NCBI GenBank assembly: GCA_019637435.1
Contig: JAHBVO010000004.1
Location: forward strand, 620,001-684,000
Reading direction: 5' to 3'
DNA from: Candidatus Obscuribacterales bacterium
GTDB taxonomy: Bacteria > Cyanobacteriota > Vampirovibrionia > Obscuribacterales > Obscuribacteraceae
Length of the DNA: 64,000 nt
Position numbers and translations under genes: made by a program. Of this stretch, positions 15,923 through 24,999 are shown piece by piece (positions within the stretch are counted from its first letter, which is position 1; the number at the start of each line of letters is the position of its first letter). The notes under the pieces were generated by a model, which saw only the letters and a program-made list of their open reading frames with translations, searched no databases and was not told the origin of the DNA.

Positions 15923-18376
15923 TTATACTTCTCGACGTTTTATTGCTCGATACAAATCCGAAGCAGGAATTTGTTTGTCATGCTGCGGACCCCACTGATT
16001 GGATACGGTGACCTGTCCAGTGTTGGCATCATAACCTGTTATCGAGACAAAGTGGAACCGTCTTGGTCCCGTTCCGTTGCCATTTATACTAGGATCGGCT
16101 GCATCCAGGAAGACTATGAGCGGCATATTCCCGTTTCTCTTCGCCGCCTCAAGTGCGTTTTTCAAATCTTGCTCATTGCGAATCGGCACGACATCCGCTC
16201 CGGAATCGGTTGCTGGATCTTGTAATACGGCGTTGCGATCTCCGTTAAGACGTCGAGCTTCCTCAGCCAATTCCGGACCAGTGTGCCCGTTGTATCGCCT
16301 GCCGTCTTCTGGTTTTTGTCCATCGTAGTAAACTCGTTCGCCTGTGTCACCATCACCGGTCGGTCGACCCTGGACGTAGTATTCTGGCGGCATTCGGTGC
16401 TGGGTGACGTCATTGATTATCGTCGCGTTCATCAGTTGGGTCGCAAATGTTCGGTGATCACCGGTTGGTGGGAACGTGCGCTCTTCAGCTCCTGGAGTCA
16501 AATTACCCGGTGGGATTTTAATTACTTTTCCATCTGACGAAGTCCACTGCCCGTCTATTGCAGCACTCGCAACCATCTCCGCGGCTCTGGAAGGATTGCG
16601 GGTCAAAGTCCGCTCACCGAGCGACGTCGGTCCGCATGTGTTGTGCGCTCCCTGGTTCGTATCCGATGGATTCGCCAGGTGGTGCGCCAGTCCGCGAGCC
16701 GCTAAAATTCGATTTTCAGCAGAGGTTGCACCCTGAGGGGCGTCCAGAAGACGTCTTGTCTGATCCATTGTGCGCGCTACTTCTTGGGGCGATATCCCCT
16801 GTTCCCGAGCCCTCTTTTCGAAGGTGTCCATGTCGTCGAGGAATTTTTGGCGAGCCTGGGGATCGGTAATCGATTTTTCCGCGCTTTCGCGCAATCGCTT
16901 TCTGGATTCCTCAACTTCGGGAGGTCGATCGGTCTGTTCCGGACGCTCTTGAGTTTCCGGCGGGCGCTCTGGTGTTTGAGGTTTGTCCGGTTTCGCGGGC
17001 TCTTCGGGATTGGCCGGCGGCTTTTCCGGTTTCGCAGGCTCCTCAGGATTCACCGGTGGCCTTTCCGGCTTGGTAGGCTCCTCAGGATTCGCCGGAGGTT
17101 TTTCCGGCTTTGTGGGCTCCTCAGGATTCACCGGTGGCTTTTCCGGCTTGGCAGGATCTTCAGGATTTACAGGAGGCGTTTCCGGCTTGACCGGCTGCTC
17201 TGGCAAGACCGGATTAACAGGAGGCTTTTCAGGATCTGCTTCCGGCGGTTGTTCTGGGCGTGCAGGAGTCGGCTGGTCGGGTTGTTTCGGCTCATGTTTT
17301 ACCAGAGGATTGTCCGGCGCATTTTTCTTCGCCCAATCGCTTTGGAAATCGACAAACTGACCTTTTGAATTTCGCTGTTTTGAAACCGTCCCGTCTTTCT
17401 CAACGATACCGCGCAAAAGTGGCTTTGAATGCCCCTTTTCGTCCTTGCCCATTACGGCAACTAACTCACGATTGCCAACTTTTTGTACGCTGATGTCGTA
17501 AGTCTTCCCATCAGGACCGGTTATTTTCGACTTGCCTTCCTGATTTAGTTCCTTTGCAATTTTGATTTTTTCTTCTGGACTTAACGAAGGATCAAACAGC
17601 TTCTGCTCTTTAGTTTTCTCCGGTTGATTGTCCTGTGGACGCAAATCTTCGCGAGGATTTGTGCGGTCTTGTGGAGTAGCAGGATCGCCCGGCACCGCTC
17701 GTTCCGGTGGTGTGACCGGATCGCCTGGAACCGTCGGCATCTCTCGCTCATCTGGTGGAGTGCCGGGAAGAACCTTCTCATCACCAGGACGCACAATGGA
17801 GCGGGTAGGAATTTCATTTCGAACAGCTTCGAAGCCAGGCTTTAGCACGGAGTCGTCTGCACTCCAGACGTCGTGCATCGTTGAATCCGGATTTTCGCGC
17901 ATCAGCGAAATCTGACGCTTATCCAGGTTCGAGCTTGTTTGAATTTCGTATTGCTGACCATCATTTTCGAATTTGTTTACATCGTTGCTGAGCAGAACTT
18001 GCAGGCTACGATACCGATCACGGTCAGAGGTGCTCGGATCGAGAGCGATGTCCTTGGTTGCATCAATGCCCTCTCTCGTCAGAGGTTGGAGGTCCTTTGT
18101 CTCAATCGCTCCGGTTAACGGTTTGTCCGGCGCGTCAGTACGCTCAGGTGCCGGACTCAGAAGCTTGTTAGTCAGTCCGATCTGATCGCTTCTATAGATG
18201 GAGTTGTCGAAGGCCAAACTAGTTGGTTCGTCGATGGTTCGACTTGCTGGGCCAAGCGACCCGGCAGTATCCATCTGCTCCCAAGTTCTTTGGGAAAGAG
18301 TTGCAGCAGGTGAGTCGGGAGTAGTATCTCCCTTCGGCTGGACAACTTTGTCCGAGCCCTGGCTTTCGTTGACCAT
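15923..18376 (-). CDS. Large proline-repeat protein with C-terminal C39/papain-like cysteine peptidase domain
   Basis: 817 residues, no signal peptide. Residues 1-240 are polar. About 240-355 is a basic region with a small beta-rich domain (KSKITGPDGKTYDISVQKVG). About 380-500 is a Pro/Glu/Lys repeat. Residues 500-560 are helical. The C-terminal 250 residues form a cysteine-peptidase-like domain: Cys 581 in NTCGPTSL, His 775 in FHFVSITGYD, and Asn near 791 in SNQWG, the expected Cys-His-Asn order and spacing. The long repeat may span the envelope or act as a flexible stalk. Substrate unknown; a toxin or effector is an alternative. Confidence 0.72.
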   Translation of the reverse strand: MVNESQGSDKVVQPKGDTTPDSPAATLSQRTWEQMDTAGSLGPASRTIDEPTSLAFDNSIYRSDQIGLTNKLLSPAPERTDAPDKPLTGAIETKDLQPLTREGIDATKDIALDPSTSDRDRYRSLQVLLSNDVNKFENDGQQYEIQTSSNLDKRQISLMRENPDSTMHDVWSADDSVLKPGFEAVRNEIPTRSIVRPGDEKVLPGTPPDEREMPTVPGDPVTPPERAVPGDPATPQDRTNPREDLRPQDNQPEKTKEQKLFDPSLSPEEKIKIAKELNQEGKSKITGPDGKTYDISVQKVGNRELVAVMGKDEKGHSKPLLRGIVEKDGTVSKQRNSKGQFVDFQSDWAKKNAPDNPLVKHEPKQPDQPTPARPEQPPEADPEKPPVNPVLPEQPVKPETPPVNPEDPAKPEKPPVNPEEPTKPEKPPANPEEPTKPERPPVNPEEPAKPEKPPANPEEPAKPDKPQTPERPPETQERPEQTDRPPEVEESRKRLRESAEKSITDPQARQKFLDDMDTFEKRAREQGISPQEVARTMDQTRRLLDAPQGATSAENRILAARGLAHHLANPSDTNQGAHNTCGPTSLGERTLTRNPSRAAEMVASAAIDGQWTSSDGKVIKIPPGNLTPGAEERTFPPTGDHRTFATQLMNATIINDVTQHRMPPEYYVQGRPTGDGDTGERVYYDGQKPEDGRRYNGHTGPELAEEARRLNGDRNAVLQDPATDSGADVVPIRNEQDLKNALEAAKRNGNMPLIVFLDAADPSINGNGTGPRRFHFVSITGYDANTGQVTVSNQWGPQHDKQIPASDLYRAIKRREV
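16980..17232 (-). repeat. Tandem Pro/Glu/Lys coding repeat, about 39-bp unit
   Basis: Within the peptidase gene, a 13-residue unit of the form PPxNPEEPxKPEK is repeated about five times, with the outer copies diverged. The encoded region should be extended, charged polyproline-rich and flexible. Copy number may vary between strains. Confidence 0.8.
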
Positions 18377-18549
18377 CTAATGTGGTCCCCAAATAGAAAC
18401 GAGTAGTAAGGTTTGAGCAAGTTTAAGCGAGACTCATAAGTTAACCCAGCAATCGTTCCTTGTCAAGCGCCTGGGCGAGATGCAAGCCGCAATCGGCTAA
18501 GTTCGAGCGGCTGAGTTTAATCGCTCCGACCGGTTCTCGATGCACAACC

Positions 18550-18578
18550 TTGACAGAACTAGACGACCGGTCTATTAT
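18550..18578 (+). promoter_or_regulatory. Sigma-70-type promoter (TTGACA - 17 - TATTAT)
   Basis: TTGACA at 18550-18555 and TATTAT at 18573-18578 with exactly 17 bases between them. It lies 52 bases before the SDR start at 18630. This is the best-formed promoter in the window. Confidence 0.75.
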
Positions 18579-18629
18579 GTTTCGCTTAGCAGATACAAGC
18601 TGGATTTACAGTCAGTAAAGGAAGCAGAA

Positions 18630-19370
18630 ATGAGCAAATTAGAAGGCAAAGTTGCCGTGGTAACAGGCGCCTCAAAAGGCATTGGCGCAGGAATCGCAAA
18701 GGCGATTGCTGCAGCCGGCGCAGCAGTCGTAGTCAACTACGCCTCAAGCAAAGAAGGTGCGGACAAGATTGTTGATGCGATCACTTCAGCCGGTGGAAAG
18801 GCAGTCGCAGTGAAAGGTGACGTATCAAAAGCTGATGATGCGAAAGCAATCGTTGACGCAGCAATCAAAAATTTCGGACGTCTGGACATTCTCGTCAACA
18901 ATTCCGGCGTCTATGAGCAGAAATCCATCGAGGAAGTCACAGAAGAGCATTACAGGCGCATCTTCGATGTCAACGTGCTCGGTGTTTTGTTGATGACCCA
19001 AGCCGCGGTAAAGCATCTAGGTAAAGGTTCTAGCATCATAAACATCGGCTCTTTAGTCTCTCGAATTACGCCTCCAAACTATGCTGTATATGGAGGAACC
19101 AAAGGCGCCGTCGACGTGATAACAGGAGTCTTGTCACGGGAACTGGGTGATCGCAGAATTCGAGTCAATGCATTGAATCCTGGTCTCGTTGAAACCGAAG
19201 GAACAAAAGATTTTATACATAGCGACTTCGCCAAAGGCGCTGTTGCGCAAACTCCATTGGGGAGAGTGGGGCAGCCAGACGATATCGCAAAGGCTGTCGT
19301 TTTTCTGGCCTCTGATGATTCAGGCTGGATCACCGGCGAGTTGATCAACGCAGGCGGCGGCTTTAGATAA
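18630..19370 (+). CDS. Short-chain dehydrogenase/reductase (SDR)
   Basis: 246 residues. ATG 18630 is chosen because AAAGGAAG precedes it and the protein then begins at the usual place for the family; the frame is open to 18540 but includes the promoter. Motifs: TGASKGIG cofactor loop near residues 13-20, DILVNNSG, INIGSLVSRI with the catalytic Ser, YGGTKGAVD with Tyr and Lys, and NPGLVETEG. It resembles 3-oxoacyl-ACP reductase/glucose-1-dehydrogenase-type enzymes, but the substrate cannot be told. Cytoplasmic, NAD(P)H-dependent. Monocistronic: own promoter and a terminator at 19494-19523. Confidence 0.9.
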   Translation: MSKLEGKVAVVTGASKGIGAGIAKAIAAAGAAVVVNYASSKEGADKIVDAITSAGGKAVAVKGDVSKADDAKAIVDAAIKNFGRLDILVNNSGVYEQKSIEEVTEEHYRRIFDVNVLGVLLMTQAAVKHLGKGSSIINIGSLVSRITPPNYAVYGGTKGAVDVITGVLSRELGDRRIRVNALNPGLVETEGTKDFIHSDFAKGAVAQTPLGRVGQPDDIAKAVVFLASDDSGWITGELINAGGGFR

Positions 19371-19493
19371 ACTCGAAGTTGGAGATCGGTGGCGAACAAA
19401 CTTGCCACCATAAATGGTGCTTAATTGAGATTGGCAATTAACGAAACGCATCATCAGCGGGTCAAATTCGTCAGCCGCTGAAGTAGAATAAAC

Positions 19494-19523
19494 AAAGGGC
19501 GCGGACCTACCCACCGCGCCCTT
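19494..19523 (+). terminator. Rho-independent terminator
   Basis: AAAGGGCGCGG, 8-base loop, CCGCGCCCTTT: an 11-bp stem 123 bases after the SDR stop. It has a short T-run only. Confidence 0.7.
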
Positions 19524-19551
19524 TGCATTCTGATGCCTTTAATCGGGACTG

Positions 19552-19557
19552 TATAAT
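19552..19557 (+). promoter_or_regulatory. Putative -10 box (TATAAT)
   Basis: TATAAT after the SDR terminator and 59 bases before the ATG at 19617. No convincing -35. Confidence 0.4.
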
Positions 19558-19616
19558 TGAGATCATTCGTACGATCCTGACATTGCAAAATAAGCAAGAA
19601 CCGGAGCAGTCATACC

Positions 19617-20093
19617 ATGAAGTTTATGAGCCTAGAGGCGATGGTACCGGGCTGGATAGGTGAGCAATCAGTGAGTGAGATCGTAGATAACGTAGAAATC
19701 TTCAAAAAGGTTCACTACGTTTTTGATGACTATCCGTCGGACTGTATCGTCGAGCGCAGTGGTGTCTACCTTGTTACGCAAGAGTTGAAAGATGCGCTCA
19801 AGGACATCAACGCGACAGGATGTGAGTTTGATGATGTGATCGTGACCGAATCAGAGGCATACGAAGAACACACATCACATATTCCAGATCATTCATTGCC
19901 GAGTTTCTACTGGCTCAAGATTGTCGGCGAGGGCGGCAAGGACGATATAGGTTCTGCAGAATCGGCAATCACCATTGTTGTGTCAGAGCGGGTCTTTAGC
20001 GTAATGAGAAAGTGCGGACTACGTGACTGTATCGTGTATGACTGGTCGGACACCAGCAAAGTCGGCACGCATATATCGAAACTTCCTCCGTGA
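19617..20093 (+). CDS. Hypothetical protein, 158 residues
   Basis: A soluble acidic protein with mixed alpha/beta pattern (VHYVFDDYP, GVYLVTQELKDAL, FYWLKIVGEGG, ITIVVSERVFSVMRKCGL). GGAG lies 11 bases before the ATG. The pattern of a short N-terminal segment then Leu/Pro then a strand-helix C-terminus recalls immunity-protein-like families, but I cannot assign one. No toxin gene is next to it. It has its own likely promoter. Confidence 0.6.
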   Translation: MKFMSLEAMVPGWIGEQSVSEIVDNVEIFKKVHYVFDDYPSDCIVERSGVYLVTQELKDALKDINATGCEFDDVIVTESEAYEEHTSHIPDHSLPSFYWLKIVGEGGKDDIGSAESAITIVVSERVFSVMRKCGLRDCIVYDWSDTSKVGTHISKLPP

Positions 20094-20228
20094 TAGAGCT
20101 TGGCGATTGCATGTGGAGCTTCAGCAATGCGAGTTCCTATTGTGAAAGGTTCGGCGCTAGAACTCTTTCAAGTCGCAGACTTTTAGCGACTGAATGAAGC
20201 GCACTGCTTGTGGTGTCCATCAAATTAT

Positions 20229-21908
20229 TTAATCAAAGCGCCACGGCCACTTTGGAGGTCTTCGTGCCTCGACCCATTCGATGAGCAGATTCAGTTCCTT
20301 CAAAGTCGTTCTGTCACTGCGACTTTCATGTGTGACGAGGGAGTCGTTGAGCCTTTTGACGCGTTGGTTAAGCTCAGATAGCAGTTTGTCCGGTTCAACT
20401 TCGGTGCGGATGGCGAAGATGTTTCGGTCGATAAGTTCTTGAACTTTTTCTAGTTTGTCCACAAGGCACCTTGAACGTGCTTGTCCGGCTAAATCCTGCT
20501 TTCCTCCGAGCGCTATGTAGCGTAGGAATTCGACTCCTTTTATTTCTTCGAGATGCCGATGTTCGATGTTTAGTTGAGCTAAGTGCTGAGCATTTGGGCC
20601 CGCCTTTTGATCAACCTCACACTTTAGAAATCGGTTGAGCTTGGCTCCGTGCAGTTTCTGCAGCAGATCAATGTTCGCAGGTATTGGTTCATTGGGATAT
20701 AGATCCGGTGACAGGGCGCGCGCTAGTTTATTCGGGGTGGGCTCATCCAGGCTGATGCGGAGCCGCGCTTCGAGGTTTGTGAGTTGTACCCCGAGTTGTC
20801 CATCTGCAATTTTTATATTCGGAATGGCACTGCAGAAATCGTTGACTGCTCTTTCCTTACTGCCGAGCTCAAGGTGCACTTTGGTGCGGCTGAGGAGCGC
20901 ATGCGGGTCGTTGGGTTTGAGCTTCAAATAGTGATTGAGATCTTTCAGTGCGTCTTCGAACGCCTCGCGATCTTGGTTCCTTTGTCCGCGTTCCATATGA
21001 TGACGAGCCCGTTTGTGGTACAGATGTGCCTCATTCGGATTAGCCTCGATCTTCTCGTTCAGGTTACCTAACATTGGTTTGCGCGGTAATTCTGATCTTT
21101 CTGGCCTATGGTATTTGGGCACATCAAATCCATCATCAAACCTTTCCGAGAGAAGTACACCGGCTGTGCCGAGCTTTGGCTGTCGTGCTCTGGCGAAGTG
21201 CCCGATGGAACCCGTGAGCATTTTTGTGATGTTTTGAGTTTGAGCTGACAACGCGTCAAGATTCAGTCGTGGCTTGATATCTCGTCCCAGTTGCTGTCCA
21301 GGTTTCAGACCCAGGCTGGAGGTCGCGGTGATGAACGCTGCTTCGTATGCATCCGGGCCCAGGTAGGGTCTGAGTTTGATGCTTGCCTGCAGCAGTTGAT
21401 CGTTATCCATGTTATTTAGATTGGACGAAACTTTTAATAGTTCTAAGTTGCGTTCCTTGTTTCTCTGATTGTTGAATTGATCGTTGATGAGCAGTCCAGC
21501 GCCAAACATGGCGAAACCGCTTGCAACCACAGGATTGATGGAGAACATCGCAGCTCCCGCGGCGCCGCTCAGGATGTTTCCACAACCTTTGTGAAGAGTG
21601 TCCATGGGGTGTTTCTGGAAGTGTTCTTTGCCATCAATAATGCCACCAATTAGTGCGGGGGCGACAAGTGATACCATTGCGGCACCAGCGAGTTTTGTAT
21701 TTTCGTGACCTAGTGTATTACAGGCTCCCGGTCCTAGAACTGCAACTGCAGTCATCTCGGCTAAATCGTTCTTGTTGAACTCTCCGCCATCGACATTTTG
21801 CTTTCCGAATTTATTGCAGGAGTCTTCGTAGAGTTTGATATTTGCTTGCTTTACCGATGTGGCTAAGTCGATCTTATCGTTCGACTCATGTTTTATCTCC
21901 GTTTCCAT
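20229..21908 (-). CDS. Membrane-associated TPR protein
   Basis: 559 residues from ATG 21908, preceded by GGAGGA with good spacing; the GTG one codon earlier also works. Residues about 70-145 hold two glycine-rich hydrophobic segments (AAMVSLVAPALIGGIID, AAMFSINPVVASGFAMFGAG) that could insert in a membrane or form a glycine-zipper. Residues about 285-375 are TPR repeats (AHLYHKRARHHMERGQ, LKDLNHYLKLKPNDPHALLS). The C-terminus is helical and charged. No enzyme motif. Divergent from the AraC regulator. Confidence 0.68.
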   Translation of the reverse strand: METEIKHESNDKIDLATSVKQANIKLYEDSCNKFGKQNVDGGEFNKNDLAEMTAVAVLGPGACNTLGHENTKLAGAAMVSLVAPALIGGIIDGKEHFQKHPMDTLHKGCGNILSGAAGAAMFSINPVVASGFAMFGAGLLINDQFNNQRNKERNLELLKVSSNLNNMDNDQLLQASIKLRPYLGPDAYEAAFITATSSLGLKPGQQLGRDIKPRLNLDALSAQTQNITKMLTGSIGHFARARQPKLGTAGVLLSERFDDGFDVPKYHRPERSELPRKPMLGNLNEKIEANPNEAHLYHKRARHHMERGQRNQDREAFEDALKDLNHYLKLKPNDPHALLSRTKVHLELGSKERAVNDFCSAIPNIKIADGQLGVQLTNLEARLRISLDEPTPNKLARALSPDLYPNEPIPANIDLLQKLHGAKLNRFLKCEVDQKAGPNAQHLAQLNIEHRHLEEIKGVEFLRYIALGGKQDLAGQARSRCLVDKLEKVQELIDRNIFAIRTEVEPDKLLSELNQRVKRLNDSLVTHESRSDRTTLKELNLLIEWVEARRPPKWPWRFD

Positions 21909-21969
21909 CACGCGTCCTCCAAACCTTTTAGCTTTTGAGCATTGTAGGTGTCGATGACCAGAGCGTATC

Positions 21970-21985
21970 TGTTGAATTCAACAGT
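21970..21985. promoter_or_regulatory. Palindrome, copy 2 (CTGTTGAATTCAACAG)
   Basis: A perfect 16-bp palindrome 10 bases before the likely AraC-family start (21996). It differs at one base from the core of the palindrome at 12246-12265. Good candidate operator, perhaps autoregulatory. Confidence 0.45.
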
Positions 21986-21995
21986 TCAGATCTTA

Positions 21996-23012
21996 ATGCA
22001 AGAAATTATGATTCAACCTGTTGGTGCACGCTGGTCAAAGATGAAAGAACCATTCTTCAATGAAAATTTGATTGCGGTTTTGCGGGGATATCCTGCCAGC
22101 GAAGTCGGTGGAATCAAAGCTATTTCACCGCATTCATCAATGACAAATGTAATTTGGTGCAGGGAAAGGGAAGGCTTTCAAGCCAGTTATTCGAAACAGG
22201 AGGCACCGCTTTCGGTGCATTGCGTGTTCCGTGGGATGCAATCATTTTCGATTGGTAATAGCCCGAAGGTGCTGCTCGATAGTTCTTCCTATCTGATTTT
22301 AAACGATGGACAGAGCTATGAGCATATCGCTGAGGGCATGCCTGAGTTTGAGTCGCTGACGATTTTATTTAGTTCAAAGTGCGCTGTGGAGATGCTTGCA
22401 ACGCAGTTCGGGGTTGGTGATGTCTTGCAATTTGACTCTTCGTCCAGGAACAAATTGCCTATTCAAGTCTGCGAAAGACTTCGCGAAAACGACAACATTG
22501 TCACACCGAGACTCTTGCGGATTCGGTCGCTTCTGGCTGAATCAGCTGATGTTCGGATGATTGCAAAGGAGCTCGGGGCCTTATTGCAACGAATTTTGCA
22601 TGTTCATAGAGATGATGTGTTTGCGGCCGAAGCCTTGCCATATCAGCGTTCAAATACGAAGTTTCAGATGTACGAGAGACTTCATCGTGCCAAGAATTAC
22701 ATATCCTCGTCGTTAGAAGAAAGATGGACATTGCAGAGCATGGCTGAGACAGTTGGCTTTTCGTCTTATCATTTTCGACGTTGCTTCAATCAAATGTTTG
22801 GTGAAACACCACATCAATATTTGACGAACTGTCGTTTGAAAAAAGCATCGATGATGCTTCGAGCTTCCGAAAAAAGCGTCACTCAGATTTGCGGCGAGGT
22901 TGGCTTTGAAAGCCTTGGTTCGTTTAGCACACTGTTTTGTCAGCGCTATGGATTGTCGCCGGTTCGTTTTCGAAATACAGTTTCTGATTTGTCGATTGGA
23001 CCTGAGCGCTAA
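21996..23012 (+). CDS. AraC-family transcription regulator
   Basis: About 338 residues. The frame opens at GTG 21948, but a perfect palindrome at 21970-21985 lies between, so ATG 21996 or 22008 is more likely; no strong ribosome site decides. The N-terminal 200 residues are a cupin-like sensor. The last 100 carry two helix-turn-helix motifs: WTLQSMAETVGFSSYHFRRC with FNQMFGETPHQYL, then VTQICGEVGFESLGSFSTLF with RYGLSPVRFR, the signature end of AraC proteins. Effector and targets unknown; it is divergent from the TPR gene at 20229 and may control it. Confidence 0.85.
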   Translation: MQEIMIQPVGARWSKMKEPFFNENLIAVLRGYPASEVGGIKAISPHSSMTNVIWCREREGFQASYSKQEAPLSVHCVFRGMQSFSIGNSPKVLLDSSSYLILNDGQSYEHIAEGMPEFESLTILFSSKCAVEMLATQFGVGDVLQFDSSSRNKLPIQVCERLRENDNIVTPRLLRIRSLLAESADVRMIAKELGALLQRILHVHRDDVFAAEALPYQRSNTKFQMYERLHRAKNYISSSLEERWTLQSMAETVGFSSYHFRRCFNQMFGETPHQYLTNCRLKKASMMLRASEKSVTQICGEVGFESLGSFSTLFCQRYGLSPVRFRNTVSDLSIGPER

Positions 23013-23199
23013 CCGTACAAATTTTTCTATTTGCGAGAGCTGGTAATAGCAATATTCGAGAAATAGGTGCGCGCGAGATCACGAAGATGCTTGTTCTGAG
23101 CTGGATGCATCGCGGTTTTGTTTTGGCAATCAGCAAGAAGAATCTGTTGCCCAGTTTTCATCATTCTTATAGAGTTCCGGCGTTAGCAGGTGAAATATT

Positions 23200-23487
23200 A
23201 TGATTCAAAGTATCTTGGCTGGATTATTGATTTTGTCGACATCGACCTCCAATCCATCATGCATAATCGGACTATCAGTCGAAAGTGAAAACGAAGCGGT
23301 GTATAGCGTTGCCGATAATCAAAAAGACGATTACGATCCGGGCAAAGAAATCACTGACGATCCTCATGGTCCCGGAACGCGCGGGGCCAATCCTCATGGA
23401 CCTGATCCGCACGATGAAATTCATGACAAGAACTTGCCGGCCAATAATCCGTCTCCTTATCTCGATCCACAGCAGACCTGCAAATGA
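23200..23487 (+). CDS. Small exported His/Pro/Gly/Asp-rich protein
   Basis: 95 residues; AGGTGA lies 6 bases before the ATG. A short hydrophobic N-terminus (IQSILAGLLILSTSTS) is a likely signal. The mature part repeats a DPHGPG / NPHGPDPHD pattern with five His and many Asp, which could bind divalent metals. No homologue recognised. Confidence 0.55.
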   Translation: MIQSILAGLLILSTSTSNPSCIIGLSVESENEAVYSVADNQKDDYDPGKEITDDPHGPGTRGANPHGPDPHDEIHDKNLPANNPSPYLDPQQTCK

Positions 23488-23661
23488 TTGGGTCGGAGCT
23501 ATTTAAAACTCGTCGCTTGACCAATGATTATTTAAGTAATGTGGTTGCATGTGGTGCAGCGGAAAAGTTTGCTCGACAGGGATGGTCGCCAGTGGTAGCA
23601 TGAATTGAGTGATTGGGTGATGATTCCTGGACAATTTTCATTACCCGAGCCGCGGACGCTA

Positions 23662-24933
23662 ATGCGTTATGAGGTTCACTGTTTGTCCAACAAACTAAAA
23701 TATCGAGCTTTCACAACTCTTGCGGTCATCGCGGTAGGGTCAATGGTGTTCATTCAGTCTGCCTCGGCGAAGAGAATACCGCCTGGACAAAGTGTTCTTG
23801 TGATGAGCCGTCCTCAATGCGACGTGGACAAGTTCAGAGAACGGCTGACGAAGCGTGGTTTGATTGTAGTAAATGAAATCAGATCAAAAACGGAAAGCTA
23901 TGGCATCTTTGAGGTGCAGTCTCCGAAAGTATCTGCTCAAGCCGCTTTGGTGAATGTTAGAGCCTCCGGCGATGTTGATCTGGAAGGTGCTGAAATAAAG
24001 TTCGCATCAAAAACAAATGCGTGTGTCCCGTCAATCAACGATCCTGAATTCGCTTCTCAACTGTTTTTGCAGCAGATGAACTTTTCCGAGATGCGCTGCT
24101 TGCTTGATGCGAAGGGGATCTCGCAAGTTGTACAACCACGAATCACGGTGGTCGATTCGGGAGTTGCTCCAATCTCCAACGAGATGACGAATATCACGCA
24201 ATACAATTTTGCGAATGGGCAAAACGGAGTTCCGGAAACCGCTTTCGACAGCGGATTTCATGGCACAGCTGTCACTTGTGTGGCAGGTGCTGCTACCAAC
24301 AATTCTGTTTTGTATACAGGTATCGCTTCGCACAGCAATCCATCCGTCAAAATAATTTCTTTGCGAACTCAGGACGGGAGCGGCAATATTGATACGCTCG
24401 ATGTCCTCCGTGCCTTGACCTGGTGTGTGGATAACCAGACCGCGCGCGGAGGAATGGGCGTTATCAATCTGAGCATCAATTCATCGGTCTTGCCCACTTA
24501 TAATGGCTCTACAGTTGTGCAAGGAATCGCAAAGTCTCTTGCTAAACACAAAGACCTACTCGTGAACGGCGCAGGCAACGTTCATATGTTGGATCCGAGC
24601 AAACAATTCAAGTACATTAGAAGAGTAGGCGGCATTGACGAGAACGACCTCTACTGGTCCTCATCAACCTACGGTCCTTTTAAATCGGTTGCGCCAGCAG
24701 TTAACATTCGCACCCACAACACCTTAACTGGCAATCCGGCCTACGGCGATGGCACCTCTTTTTCTGCTCCATGCTGGTCCGGGTCCATCGCGTTGTTGAT
24801 GAGTCTTAATCCGAAGTTGACTCCGGACAAAGCGGATAAGCTGATATACAAAACAGGCAGGGTCACATCAGAAGGATTCGTTGTTCCGGATTTACGCGCT
24901 GCAGTAATTAAGGCTTTGAAAATAAGACCCTAG
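23662..24933 (+). CDS. Secreted subtilisin-like serine protease (S8)
   Basis: 423 residues from ATG 23662, which puts a signal peptide (FTTLAVIAVGSMVFIQ, then SASA) near the N-terminus; earlier starts at 23605 or 23620 would give an odd extension. Residues about 40-115 look like an inhibitor-I9 propeptide. The catalytic triad is clear: Asp 165 in VVDSG, His 200 in FHGTAV, Ser 366 in GTSFSAP, with an NGAGN oxyanion region between. It would act outside the cytoplasm after autoprocessing. No neighbour suggests a specific substrate. The ribosome site is weak. Confidence 0.85.
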   Translation: MRYEVHCLSNKLKYRAFTTLAVIAVGSMVFIQSASAKRIPPGQSVLVMSRPQCDVDKFRERLTKRGLIVVNEIRSKTESYGIFEVQSPKVSAQAALVNVRASGDVDLEGAEIKFASKTNACVPSINDPEFASQLFLQQMNFSEMRCLLDAKGISQVVQPRITVVDSGVAPISNEMTNITQYNFANGQNGVPETAFDSGFHGTAVTCVAGAATNNSVLYTGIASHSNPSVKIISLRTQDGSGNIDTLDVLRALTWCVDNQTARGGMGVINLSINSSVLPTYNGSTVVQGIAKSLAKHKDLLVNGAGNVHMLDPSKQFKYIRRVGGIDENDLYWSSSTYGPFKSVAPAVNIRTHNTLTGNPAYGDGTSFSAPCWSGSIALLMSLNPKLTPDKADKLIYKTGRVTSEGFVVPDLRAAVIKALKIRP

Positions 24934-24999
24934 CGTTTTGGTTTCGGTGGCGCGATTTTTTTGACGTTAACACCGCAGCCAGTGTTGATACTAAAAACA

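Noticed and set aside
16784..17368. Long plus-strand frames opposite the proline-repeat peptidase
   Set aside because: They are repetitive shadows created by the GC-rich repeat of the true minus-strand gene.
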